Of a stretch of DNA of 10,168 nt, positions 1 to 7,384 are shown in pieces (positions within the stretch are counted from its first letter, which is position 1; the number at the start of each line of letters is the position of its first letter). The notes below the pieces were generated by a model. It saw only the letters and a program-made list of their open reading frames with translations. It had not been told where the DNA came from and searched no databases. Source of the DNA: Acetobacteraceae bacterium (GTDB lineage: Bacteria; Pseudomonadota; Alphaproteobacteria; Acetobacterales; Acetobacteraceae); assembly GCA_003164305.1 (NCBI GenBank), contig PLSZ01000504.1, positions 302-10,469 on the forward strand, read 5' to 3'. Both the position numbers and the translations under genes were made by a program.

Positions 1-168
1 GTGATCATCGTCACCCCCTATCTGGTCAAACCCGTCGATGACCCGTCGGACATTCACGCGCCGACCGATGGCTTCAGGCCACCCAACGACCTCGATCGTT
101 TGCTATTGGGACGGCAGACCGCGCAACCGGGCAGCCCACCCGTGAACGCCGGGTTCATGTTGAAGTGA
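1..168 (+). CDS. cpaC: Tad pilus secretin CpaC/RcpA, C-terminal 55 codons (5' end outside window)
   Basis: An open frame runs from base 1 to a TGA at 166-168 and gives 55 residues. It begins with VIIVTPYLVKPV and continues with a PTDGF-like segment (residues 21-25, APTDGF) and PPNDLDRLLLG. This is the last beta-strand and C-terminal tail of type II/III-like secretins of the CpaC/RcpA branch, which form the outer-membrane channel for the Flp pilus. Only the tail is present, so the domain structure cannot be assessed. The downstream CpaD-like, cpaE and cpaF genes confirm the assignment. The stop codon lies 8 nt before the next start, so it belongs to the same operon. Confidence 0.85.
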   Translation: MIIVTPYLVKPVDDPSDIHAPTDGFRPPNDLDRLLLGRQTAQPGSPPVNAGFMLK

Positions 169-176
169 GGTACCTC

Positions 177-521
177 ATGAGGTTCTATCCGGTCTGGGTT
201 TTGTGTCTGCTGCTCGCGGCCTGCGCGCGTGACCCGGTCAATGCTCCCGGCACGTGGAAGCTGCCGCCGACGGGGCTCAACAGCAACGACGAGAATTTGC
301 GGGCCATGGTGGTCAATCCTCACGATCTTGTCACGGGAAGTGGCGAATCCACGAGTGAGAGCGTGACCGCCGCGCGGGCTGCTCGGCAGGAGCTGACGGG
401 AACCCGCGCTCCATTGCCGAACGCGAACACGATGTCGAACCCTGGCAGCACGCAGCAAGGCCAGGCTGGCCAACAACAACAGATGGGTGCGGGCGGTGGC
501 GCCTCTGGACGAACGGAATAG
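177..521 (+). CDS. Short CpaD-like Tad pilus lipoprotein
   Basis: This 114-residue protein has a lipoprotein signal: a hydrophobic stretch at residues 6-15 ending in the lipobox LLAAC, with the lipidated Cys at residue 16. The ATG at 177 is preferred over the in-frame GTG at 165 because GAGG (167-170) lies 6 nt upstream of it. The middle segment, N-D-E-N-L-R-A-M-V-V-N-P-H-D-L-V (about residues 37-52), matches the conserved C-terminal signature of the CpaD family (NLAAMVADPxDL-like) and is followed by the family's Ala/Arg helix. The tail (about residues 80-114) is Gln/Gly/Ser-rich and probably disordered. Known CpaD proteins are roughly 200 residues with a larger N-terminal domain, and here only the signature part is attached to a lipoprotein signal. 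Its position between the secretin and cpaE is the usual cpaD place. A role as a reduced secretin-associated lipoprotein is inferred. Confidence 0.75.
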   Translation: MRFYPVWVLCLLLAACARDPVNAPGTWKLPPTGLNSNDENLRAMVVNPHDLVTGSGESTSESVTAARAARQELTGTRAPLPNANTMSNPGSTQQGQAGQQQQMGAGGGASGRTE

Positions 522-528
522 CGCCCCG

Positions 529-1731
529 ATGTCCGGTGCCACCTTATCGGTGTCATTGGAGGTCGGCCGCAAGGTTGTCGCCTTCGTCAGCGACGAGGCG
601 ACCGCCGCCGCGATTCGCACGGGGCTGGCGCCGCTGGGGAACGAACTCGATCTCCGCCGTGGCACGCTGCGCAATGCCGTTCGTTACTTTGAGAAAGCGA
701 CTCCCGGCCAGGCGATCATCATCGACGTCGATGGGATCGAAAATCCTCGCCAGGTGCTTGAAGAACTCGCGCGTGTGTGCCCGCCGGACGTTAAGGTCAT
801 GCTGGTCGGCAGCAACGCGGAAATCGGCTTCTACCGGTTGGTCGTGCATGAGATGGGCGCGACCGAATATCTGCACAAACCGCTGACGCGCGACATCGTC
901 CAGCGCCTCGTCATGCCGCATTTGGCGGGGGAAGTGGCGGAGCCGTTCACAATGGGCGGGCGGTCCGGCCGCGTGGTCGCGGTTTGCGGCGCCCGCGGCG
1001 GGGTCGGCACCAGCAGCATCGCGCTCAATCTCGCGGTCGAACTGACCTCCACGATCAAGGGCCACGTGGCGCTGCTCGATTTGCATATCCAGGGCGGCGA
1101 GGTCGCGCTGATGCTCGGCGCCCGGCCAGGCCCAGGATTGCGGATCGCGCTGGAGGACGCGGAACGGGTGGACAGCTTGTTCCTGGAGCGGGTGGCGATC
1201 ACGATCGAAGACCGCCTGAAGCTCATCGCGGCCGAGGAAGCGTTCGAGGACGGCCTGGTGGTGACGGAGCAGGGCGTCCGGCGCGTGCTGGACGTCTTGC
1301 AGCAGAAGTTCAACTTCATCGTCGCGGACATTCCCATGCCGTTGCCGCAGTCGATGCAGCACGTGCTGCGGGTCGCTCGGCAGGTGATCACGGTCATGAC
1401 GCCCGATGTCGCCAGCCTGCGCGACACTCAGGCCATTCGCAATCTGGTCACGTCCGTCACCGGCAGCGACCGGGTCATCACGTTGCTCAATCGTTCCGAC
1501 ATGGAAGGAGGGCTGACGGTCGATCTGATTGAAAAAGGGCTGGGTGTCAGGCCTGATATCATTATTCCCGAGCTCGGCAAGGGGATGCTGGAGGCGATCA
1601 ACCTCGGCGTGCCGGCGGTGCGACGCGTTCCTGGACTGCGCAAGGCCCTGGCGCCATTGGTTCGGGAACTCACCGGGATCGCGCCGTCTTCGAAAACCCG
1701 CTCCTGGCTGCGCAGGTTATTCGGGCGATGA
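529..1731 (+). CDS. cpaE: CpaE/TadZ pilus localisation ATPase-like protein
   Basis: This 400-residue protein belongs to the CpaE/TadZ branch of the ParA/MinD family, which recruits the Tad machine to its cellular site. Residues about 14-135 form a receiver-like domain, with acidic residues D66/D68 after a beta strand and HKPL at 116-119. A deviant Walker A follows at residues 154-163 (GARGGVGTSS), a Walker A'-type DLHIQGG at 184-190, and a Walker B-like VADIP at 265-269. Both lysines of the standard deviant Walker A (KGGxGKT) are replaced (R156, T161), so ATP hydrolysis is doubtful; atypical P-loops are known in TadZ proteins. The ATG at 529 was chosen over an upstream GTG (487) because the GTG would overlap the preceding gene by 35 nt and the family begins close to this Met. 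The stop overlaps the cpaF start (ATGA). The C-terminus is basic (SWLRRLFGR). Confidence 0.93.
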   Translation: MSGATLSVSLEVGRKVVAFVSDEATAAAIRTGLAPLGNELDLRRGTLRNAVRYFEKATPGQAIIIDVDGIENPRQVLEELARVCPPDVKVMLVGSNAEIGFYRLVVHEMGATEYLHKPLTRDIVQRLVMPHLAGEVAEPFTMGGRSGRVVAVCGARGGVGTSSIALNLAVELTSTIKGHVALLDLHIQGGEVALMLGARPGPGLRIALEDAERVDSLFLERVAITIEDRLKLIAAEEAFEDGLVVTEQGVRRVLDVLQQKFNFIVADIPMPLPQSMQHVLRVARQVITVMTPDVASLRDTQAIRNLVTSVTGSDRVITLLNRSDMEGGLTVDLIEKGLGVRPDIIIPELGKGMLEAINLGVPAVRRVPGLRKALAPLVRELTGIAPSSKTRSWLRRLFGR

Positions 1732-3122
1732 AGATATTCGGGCGCCGGGATAATTACACCCCCGTCGCGGCACCCGCGCCGGAGGAAGGGCATGAGCTTC
1801 TGCTCGACGGTCTCGCCCCGGTTCCTGAACCCGAAGCGGCGCCCAGACACGTCGTCCCAACGCAGCAGTCGCAGGTTATTTCGCAATTGCGGGACCGCGT
1901 GCTGCGGCAGATCGATCCGACCGCCGCCGCGGACCTGCCCCTGGAAGCGTTGCGCCGGCATCTGGAACAAATCATCCACGCCATCGCGAACGAAGAGCGT
2001 TACGAGTTCTCCGGCCGCGAACAGATCTCGCTGGCGGACGAGTTGGCGGCGGACATGGTGGGCAATGGCCCGCTGGAGCCACTGCTGCGCGATCCCGAGA
2101 TCACCGACATCATGGTGAACGGGCCTGACCTCGTCTACGTGGAGCGGTTCGGCAAACTGGAACTGACCAATGTCCGGTTCCGCGATACCGCGCATATCGC
2201 GATGATCGCGCAAAAGATCGTCTCGCGGGTTGGCCGCCGGGTCGATGAATCCAGTCCCATGGTCGATGCGCGCCTGCAGGACGGCAGCCGCGTCAATGTG
2301 CTGTTCCCGCCGCTGGCGGTGGACAGCCCGTGCATCTCGATCCGCAAATTCTCCCGCCGCCGTCTCAGCCTTTCCTTGATGGTCGAGAATGGCACGATGA
2401 CCGCGGGTGTGGCGCGGCTGTTGGGGATCGCGGCGCGGGCCCGGCTCAACGTGCTGATCTCTGGCGGCACCGGCGCCGGCAAGACCATGCTGCTCAATGC
2501 CATGAGCCAGATGATCGATCGCGGCGAGCGGATCGTCACGATCGAGGATGCCGCCGAATTGCAGTTGCAGCAACGGCATGTGATCCGCACCGAGACTCGT
2601 CCGCCGAACCTGGAGGGCAATGGCCAGGTCACCCAGCGCGATCTGCTTTGGAACGCGCTGCGCATGCGCCCTGACCGCATCATCCTCGGTGAGGTGCGCG
2701 GTATCGAGGCGTTCGACATGCTGCAGGCGATGAATACCGGCCATGACGGCTCGATGTGCACGATCCACGCGAATACCACGCGAGACGCGCTGACGCGGGT
2801 CGAGAACATGGTGCAGATGGGTCAGTCGTCGTTGCCGGTGCGCTCGATCCGCCAGCAGATCGTCGGCGCTCTGGACCTGATCGTGCAGGTGGAACGTATG
2901 CACGATGGCCAGCGCCGGGTGACGCAGGTCAGCGAGGTCTGCAACATGGAAGGCGACGTGATCACGATGAACGATTGCGCGGTCCTCGAGTTCGATCGGG
3001 AGGACGCGCAAGGCCGGATCATCGCGCACTACAAAGTTTCGCAGGCAAGGCCGGCGTTTTTGCCGCGGCTTGAATATCACGGTCTGGCACGAAGCTGGCT
3101 CGCGGCGCTCGCGGAAATCTGA
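1728..3122 (+). CDS. cpaF: CpaF/TadA pilus assembly motor ATPase
   Basis: This 464-residue hexameric secretion ATPase (GspE/VirB11 superfamily) powers Flp pilus extension at the cytoplasmic face. About 60 N-terminal residues are low complexity and Pro/Ala-rich. An N-terminal domain follows, with the family segment DPEITDIMVNG (near residues 121-131) and the R-rich IRKFSRRRL stretch. Catalytic motifs are all intact: Walker A GGTGAGKT at 246-253 (K252), the acidic box IEDAAELQL at 272-280, Walker B LGEVRG at 320-325 (E322), and the His box TGHDGSMCTIHAN at 337-349. Length and motif spacing are normal for CpaF. The start ATG overlaps the cpaE stop by 4 nt, which implies translational coupling. 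The stop lies 1 nt before the tadB start. Confidence 0.97.
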   Translation: MKIFGRRDNYTPVAAPAPEEGHELLLDGLAPVPEPEAAPRHVVPTQQSQVISQLRDRVLRQIDPTAAADLPLEALRRHLEQIIHAIANEERYEFSGREQISLADELAADMVGNGPLEPLLRDPEITDIMVNGPDLVYVERFGKLELTNVRFRDTAHIAMIAQKIVSRVGRRVDESSPMVDARLQDGSRVNVLFPPLAVDSPCISIRKFSRRRLSLSLMVENGTMTAGVARLLGIAARARLNVLISGGTGAGKTMLLNAMSQMIDRGERIVTIEDAAELQLQQRHVIRTETRPPNLEGNGQVTQRDLLWNALRMRPDRIILGEVRGIEAFDMLQAMNTGHDGSMCTIHANTTRDALTRVENMVQMGQSSLPVRSIRQQIVGALDLIVQVERMHDGQRRVTQVSEVCNMEGDVITMNDCAVLEFDREDAQGRIIAHYKVSQARPAFLPRLEYHGLARSWLAALAEI

Positions 3123-3123
3123 C

Positions 3124-4083
3124 ATGCGGCTGGAGTTGATCATCCCGCTGCTCGCTTTGGCCTTCGCCGTCGTGGGCCTGGCCATCGTGGTCGCGTTGCA
3201 GGGCCAGCGGAAGCGCCTGGAGGAGCGGGTGTTGGCCAGCCTCCCGCGCGGGCCGGTGGCAGTCCGGACAGCGACGCTGGCGGGCCCCGATGTCCGTATC
3301 CGTACAGTCGAGGATTCGGACTGGCGAGGGCTGAAGCGGCTGTTGAACATACCGATCGATCTTCCGCTGGCGCACGTCGTCTCACCAGGCCTGGTTCTGG
3401 CGGTCACCACTGGGCTCGCCGTGCTGACCAGCTATGGCAGTCACTTCCTGGTCTCCTGGTGGGCGAGTCTGCTCGACGCGCTGGTGCTGTGGATCCTCGT
3501 CACGCGGGGCATTTTTGGCTGGGAGATCGAACGCTACCGCACGAAGTTGCTGCGGCAGTTGCCGGATACGATCCACCTGGTGATCAGCGCGACCCGCGCG
3601 GGCCTGCCGGTTTCGGAAGCGTTCCGCATGGTGGTGGAGGAAATGCCCAACCCCACGGGTGCCGAGTTCGCTCGCCTCGCCGATGAGATGGCCGTGGGCG
3701 TGTCGGCGGACGACGCGCTGCTGAGCATGCACCGGCGGACCGGCGTGACGGAATACGCCATTTTCGCGGTCACGGTGGGTGTGCAGGCGCGCAGCGGCGG
3801 ACGCCTCGCGGAGACGATCGCCAACCTGGCCGATACGGTGAGAGACCGGATCGGAATCGCGGGCAAGGCCAAGGCATTGTCGGCGGAGGCACGAACAGCG
3901 GCGATTATCATGACGGTGCTGCCGGTGTTCAGCGGTCTGCTGCTTGAACTCACCCGCCCAGGATATTTGCGGCCGTTGGTGGAGGATCCCAGAGGCCAGA
4001 CGATGGTGATCGTTGGACTGAGTTCCCTCGTTCTTGGCGTGATCACCATGCGCCAGATGATCAGGGCGGCGACGCGCGATTGA
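3124..4083 (+). CDS. tadB: TadB inner-membrane platform protein (type II secretion F domain)
   Basis: This 319-residue integral membrane protein is one of two GspF-like platform proteins of the Tad pilus; with TadC it couples the CpaF motor to pilin assembly. Hydrophobic segments are visible near residues 5-25, 84-104, 110-130, 257-276 and 293-310. The cytoplasmic T2SF domain carries the TadB signature: LPDTIHLVISATRAGLPVSEA (about 146-166), then NPTGAEF, HRRTGVTEY and QARSGGRLAETI (221-232). The ATG at 3124 begins just after the cpaF TGA. An earlier in-frame ATG (3070) would lie inside cpaF and add a non-homologous leader, so it was rejected. The final TGA overlaps the tadC ATG. Confidence 0.96.
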   Translation: MRLELIIPLLALAFAVVGLAIVVALQGQRKRLEERVLASLPRGPVAVRTATLAGPDVRIRTVEDSDWRGLKRLLNIPIDLPLAHVVSPGLVLAVTTGLAVLTSYGSHFLVSWWASLLDALVLWILVTRGIFGWEIERYRTKLLRQLPDTIHLVISATRAGLPVSEAFRMVVEEMPNPTGAEFARLADEMAVGVSADDALLSMHRRTGVTEYAIFAVTVGVQARSGGRLAETIANLADTVRDRIGIAGKAKALSAEARTAAIIMTVLPVFSGLLLELTRPGYLRPLVEDPRGQTMVIVGLSSLVLGVITMRQMIRAATRD

Positions 4084-5051
4084 TGGACCAGCATCTTCTC
4101 CCCGCCGCCCTGGTTTTTTCCGCCATTCTGCTGCTCGGACTGGCGGCGATCCTGATGTCGCGCGACAGCACGGCGAAAGAGATCGAGGCGCGGGTACTGC
4201 AGGCCACCCGCGGGCGCGCGGCCGACGATGCGGCGGACGAGCCGGCGATGAGCGGCCCGAAGCGCCTGCTGTATTGGATTGGCCGGACCATCCGGTCCAG
4301 GACGAAGTTTTACTCCGAACGCGACATCCTTGTGCTGGAAGGCATGATCGCCGGCAGCGGTTTGAACGCGCCGTCGGTGCTGCCCATCATCCTCGGTCTC
4401 AAGGCCGTGCTGTTGTTCGCGATTCCCGCCGTCGCCTTCGCCTACGTGCACATCGCCGGATTTTCGCCGACGCGCCAGTTCATTACGATGTGCGTCTGCA
4501 TTCCACTGGGGATGCTGGGCCCCGAGTGGGTGTTGGCATGGTTGAGGCGACGCTACATGGCGGCGCTGCGCCGCGGCATTCCCGATGCGCTGGACCTGTT
4601 GGTGGTGTGCAGCGAGGCCGGAATGGCATTGGAAAGCGCGTTGGAGCACGTCAGCAAGGAAATCCGGCATTCCAACCCCCCCGTGTCGGTCGCGCTGGCG
4701 AAGCTGTTGGATGAGTTGCTGATCCTGCCGGACCGGCGCGAGGCGTTTCGCAATTTCGGCAACCGGACCGGCATCGAAGGCGCGCGGCGGCTGGCGACGA
4801 TGCTCAGCCAGTCGATGCAATACGGCACGCCGCTCAGTCAGGTGCTTCGCACGATCGCGATCGATCTGCGGCGCGATCGGATCCTCGCGCTGGAAACCAA
4901 GGCCGCGAGGCTACCGGTGTTGCTGATCATGCCCTTGATCCTGTTCATCATGCCGTCGATGTTCATCGTTCTGGCCGGCCCGGCGATGATGAAGCTGACG
5001 GACACGCTGCACGCCGTCGCGCAAACCGCCGCGGGGCACAGATTGCCCTGA
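4083..5051 (+). CDS. tadC: TadC inner-membrane platform protein (type II secretion F domain)
   Basis: This 322-residue partner of TadB also has a GspF-like domain. It has membrane segments near residues 7-25, 98-122, 132-152 and 277-299. The T2SF core is at about 165-275, with the characteristic GIPDALDLLVVCSEAGMALE (165-184), FGNRTGIEGARRLATML (225-241) and a QYGTPLSQVLR stretch (246-256). The ATG at 4083 overlaps the tadB stop as TGATG; the in-frame TTG one codon earlier is less likely. A 180-nt gap follows before tadD. It contains no convincing gene or terminator. Confidence 0.95.
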   Translation: MDQHLLPAALVFSAILLLGLAAILMSRDSTAKEIEARVLQATRGRAADDAADEPAMSGPKRLLYWIGRTIRSRTKFYSERDILVLEGMIAGSGLNAPSVLPIILGLKAVLLFAIPAVAFAYVHIAGFSPTRQFITMCVCIPLGMLGPEWVLAWLRRRYMAALRRGIPDALDLLVVCSEAGMALESALEHVSKEIRHSNPPVSVALAKLLDELLILPDRREAFRNFGNRTGIEGARRLATMLSQSMQYGTPLSQVLRTIAIDLRRDRILALETKAARLPVLLIMPLILFIMPSMFIVLAGPAMMKLTDTLHAVAQTAAGHRLP

Positions 5052-5231
5052 CGGCTGGCGGCCGGCGAAACAGGCCCCTCAGGTTTCCGTTCGGGTCGCG
5101 TATGGCGCGGCATCAAACCGCGATATACTCGATGTCCAGGGAAAGACGCGCGCCGCCTCAAGGGTTCGCTGAGTCGCCAATGACTCCAGCGCCGTTCCCG
5201 AGGGACCTGACCACCGAGGCAAGGGACACGC

Positions 5232-6035
5232 ATGACGTTTGACCAGACCTGGACCAACGCGGCTCGCCTCGCGTTGGTATGTTGCCTCCTGAGTGCCTGC
5301 GGTGGTGGTGGTGGCAGTCCCCAAAAGTCCGGAAAGATCAGCCCGGAACAGCGTTTCGACATTGCACGCGCGGCTGAGGCCTCGGGCAACATGGTGATGG
5401 CGAAGGAGATGTATGCCGCCGCCGCGGCCGAGACCGAAGGGGACCGGACGATGCAGCTTCGGGCCGCCCAGGGATTGGCGCGGGCGGGAGCGCCAGCGGA
5501 CGGGATTTCGGTGCTTCAGGGTGTTCTCCGGCGGTCGCCGGGTGACCAGGACGTGCGTCGCACTCTTGGCTCGATGCAAATCATGAACGGATTGCCGGGC
5601 GACGCGGTCAACACGCTGGCGCAGGTTTTGAAGGCTCGTCCCGAGGACGATACCGCGCGCGTTAATGAGGGTGTGGCGTTAGACATGCTGAATCGTCACG
5701 CCGAAGCCCAACAACTGTATCGTGAGGCGCTCACACGCGCTCCGGGTGACACCGAAGCCGCGAACGATTTGGCTCTGTCGTTGATGCTTTCTGGCCAGAC
5801 GGCTGCCGCGAAGGTTGTTCTGGCCCCGTTTCGCAGCCGCGGCGACCTTCCCGAACGGATGAGGACGACGATGGGCCTCGTGGACGGAGCGCCGGCCGAG
5901 CCTATCCCGTCGCCCGCTTCGCCTGTCGTTACGAAGCCAACCCCACCGACGTCACTGAAGGCGCCAGGCCAGCCCAAGAAGCCGGCGAAGGTCCGTCCGA
6001 CGGCAGCCCGGGGCGATCAGACTCCGGCGCGATAG
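5232..6035 (+). CDS. tadD: TadD TPR lipoprotein of the Tad pilus
   Basis: This 267-residue lipoprotein has a hydrophobic signal at 11-22 and lipobox LLSAC with lipidated C23, followed by a Gly run and KSGKISPEQRFDIARAAE. Tetratricopeptide-like helical pairs fill residues about 41-205; the clearest repeats are 106-139 and 140-173, with PGD/PED turns. TadD is known as an outer-membrane-associated lipoprotein needed for Flp pilus biogenesis and is regarded as a pilotin-like helper for the secretin. The tail (about 217-267) is rich in Pro, Lys and Ala and probably unstructured. AAGGGA (5221-5226) lies 6 nt before the ATG. The last 19 nt overlap the end of the convergent PEP-CTERM gene. Confidence 0.9.
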   Translation: MTFDQTWTNAARLALVCCLLSACGGGGGSPQKSGKISPEQRFDIARAAEASGNMVMAKEMYAAAAAETEGDRTMQLRAAQGLARAGAPADGISVLQGVLRRSPGDQDVRRTLGSMQIMNGLPGDAVNTLAQVLKARPEDDTARVNEGVALDMLNRHAEAQQLYREALTRAPGDTEAANDLALSLMLSGQTAAAKVVLAPFRSRGDLPERMRTTMGLVDGAPAEPIPSPASPVVTKPTPPTSLKAPGQPKKPAKVRPTAARGDQTPAR

Positions 6036-6802
6036 CGGCGCAGCAGGCCGAGAAGGCCGAGGCCGGTCGCGACGACCGCGAGAGATCCGGGCTCAGGGAC
6101 ATCGGCTTCGGTGACCGAGATCGAAACATAGTCGTCCTTGTAGTTGTAGCCGCTTGGATTGTTGTTCGCGAAAAATTGGTCCGTGATACCCAGATAATAC
6201 TCGCCCGGGCTCAGGCCGTCGCTAAGCGTGTCGTAAACCGTATAACCGTCCGCGAGATTGGCGATCCCCAGGAAGGTGCCGTCGAGCGTGACCTCGTAAG
6301 TGTGGTTGTGGGGGCCGTTATCAGTCACCTCAAAACTCAACTGGTAATTCGAATCGCCACCAGTTAGCTGGTATGGAATGATCGGGATCAGGCCGCCGAT
6401 CAGAGCCGGCCCCGGTGCTCCACTGACGCCACAACCAGTCACAGGGGTCCCAGAGCCTATTTCAGGACAAAGACCCCCTTGGCCGGGGTCGCTGTTGGGC
6501 ACGGATCCATTGAGCGCTCCCGCTGCCGCGGGTTCGTCCACGCTGGTATAATAATCATAGCCGAACGGGAGATTGGGTATCAGTGGGCTGGCGTGAGCGG
6601 TGCTCAGTGAAACCGTGATCCCCAGGGCCAACGCGGAAACGCGAAGCGCGTGCGTCGCCACGTCTCGGCGGGATGCCCGTGGAGCGTCGGCGGTCAAGAC
6701 CGCCCGCTCGCGCCAGTTTGATCCGAAGCCTGCCGCGGCCGCGGACCCCGTGATGTCTCCCGCGATCGCGGCGCATGATTTGTTTGATGCGAGAATGTTC
6801 AT
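6017..6802 (-). CDS. PEP-CTERM sorting domain protein, exported exosortase substrate
   Basis: This 261-residue minus-strand protein ends in a classical PEP-CTERM signal: VPEPGS at 235-240, a hydrophobic helix to about 254, then RRYR (255-258). Proteins with this tail are processed by an exosortase (EpsH) and usually end up in the cell surface or extracellular matrix, often with exopolysaccharide; no exosortase gene is in this window. A signal region at about 45-71 ends AHA|S. It is preceded by about 45 extra residues, and SRRDVA at 44-49 resembles a twin-arginine motif. An alternative GTG start at residue 48 would give a short ordinary Sec signal. The mature part is rich in Gly, Pro, Tyr, Asp and Asn, carries two Cys (in LCPEIG and TGCGVSG), and looks like a beta-sandwich (YQLSFEVTDNG, YEVTLDG). 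I do not recognise a catalytic domain. GC content is lower than in the tad genes. Confidence 0.85.
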   Translation of the reverse strand: MNILASNKSCAAIAGDITGSAAAAGFGSNWRERAVLTADAPRASRRDVATHALRVSALALGITVSLSTAHASPLIPNLPFGYDYYTSVDEPAAAGALNGSVPNSDPGQGGLCPEIGSGTPVTGCGVSGAPGPALIGGLIPIIPYQLTGGDSNYQLSFEVTDNGPHNHTYEVTLDGTFLGIANLADGYTVYDTLSDGLSPGEYYLGITDQFFANNNPSGYNYKDDYVSISVTEADVPEPGSLAVVATGLGLLGLLRRYRAGV

Positions 6803-7083
6803 AGCGGGTCACAGTCCTCAATGCTTTTCGCGTCTACCAGCCAGGTGGCCGGAACACGCCGGATTGAACCTGAGCACAGTCGTGTCTTGTACTGGCCCGC
6901 CAAAGGTCCATATCGATCAATTCGCGCGCATCCTGGATGGAGACCCTGGCCGAGAGGCCGAGACCGAACCGCCGACACCCAGAAACACGCCATGATCTTC
7001 GAACCCCACCAAATTAGCGAAGCACGCTTCAAAATACGAGACAAACTGACCAATTCAGATATAAACCACCTTATCCTCGAAGA

Positions 7084-7112
7084 AAGATATCCGGACGAAA
7101 GACGTTTGTAAA
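7084..7112 (-). promoter_or_regulatory. Candidate sigma-70-type promoter for the PEP-CTERM gene
   Basis: Read on the minus strand, TTTACA (7107-7112, 5 of 6 to the -35 consensus) is separated by exactly 17 nt from TATCTT (7084-7089, 4 of 6 to the -10 consensus). It points toward the PEP-CTERM gene but would leave a leader of about 275 nt. It lies in an AT-rich stretch where chance matches are more likely, so this is only a candidate. Confidence 0.3.
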
Positions 7113-7339
7113 TGAATTAATTGTTAGGCCGCCTTTATATGCTGAATCCGGGATGTGCTGAAGCCAGGCCTTGCCTCGCCGAACACCCGGACGCGTTATC
7201 AGCCCGCCAGGACGCCTGAGCGCGACTGGTCGCGAAGCGCCCGCGCCAGCCGCCAAAGGCTCAACAATCCATGCCTTCGCGCTGCCGGGCAAACGCCACG
7301 GAGGCGCGAGCCGGAGCAAGAATTTCACCGAGAAACCCG

Positions 7340-7358
7340 ACCGTTAACGGTTCATAAA
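7340..7358 (+). promoter_or_regulatory. Perfect 12-bp palindrome and CtrA-like half-site pair before the toxin gene
   Basis: ACCGTTAACGGT (7340-7351) is a perfect palindrome 33 nt before the toxin ATG. It overlaps TTAA-N7-TAAA (7344-7358), one base away from the TTAA-N7-TTAA site of the alphaproteobacterial regulator CtrA. A second inverted pair, TTCATAA (7351-7357) and TTATGAA (7383-7389), brackets a small GCGGC/GCCGC stem and includes the toxin start codon. Any of these could be an operator or control translation. None is proven. Confidence 0.25.
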
Positions 7359-7384
7359 TCATTTTGCGGCAGGATCGCCGCGTT

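Larger units (their letters stand above)
6803..7384. other. Gene-free region with an AT-rich island
   Basis: No convincing gene is seen in these roughly 580 nt. Short open frames exist on both strands but lack a ribosome binding site or recognisable family. The part from about 7021 to 7140 drops to about 38% GC by hand count, against well over 60% in the flanking operons. It holds the minus-strand promoter candidate. Between 7140 and 7340 the composition returns to GC-rich, with a near-palindrome (CGCGAC-TG-GTCGCG) at 7221-7234. The right end contains the TTAA-centred palindrome just before the toxin gene. Shared 5' region of two divergent genes, possibly the scar of an insertion. Confidence 0.6.

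Noticed and set aside
1428..3410. 660-codon minus-strand open frame across cpaE, cpaF and tadB
   Set aside because: It is antisense to three confident genes with intact motifs, and its Arg/His-rich translation is typical of the shadow of high-GC coding sequence.
5090..5231. TATACT at 5124-5129 as a -10 box for a separate tadD promoter
   Set aside because: No acceptable -35 element lies 16-18 nt upstream; tadD may simply be read through from the pilus operon.
6990..7015. GGTTCGAAG on the minus strand, resembling the T-loop of a tRNA
   Set aside because: The flanking bases do not form a T-arm stem and no acceptor, D or anticodon arm is seen.
6821..7111. 96-codon plus-strand open frame, including a lower-GC C-terminal part from an internal ATG at 6992
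   Set aside because: No ribosome binding site at either start, no recognisable family, and composition changes sharply inside the frame; it lies opposite the likely leader of the PEP-CTERM gene.
7123..7129. GTTAGGC, matching the GTTRRRY core of an integron attC site, near a toxin-immunity cassette
   Set aside because: No matching RYYYAAC partner core at a suitable distance on either strand, and no attC-like imperfect inverted repeat; a 7-nt degenerate match is expected by chance.
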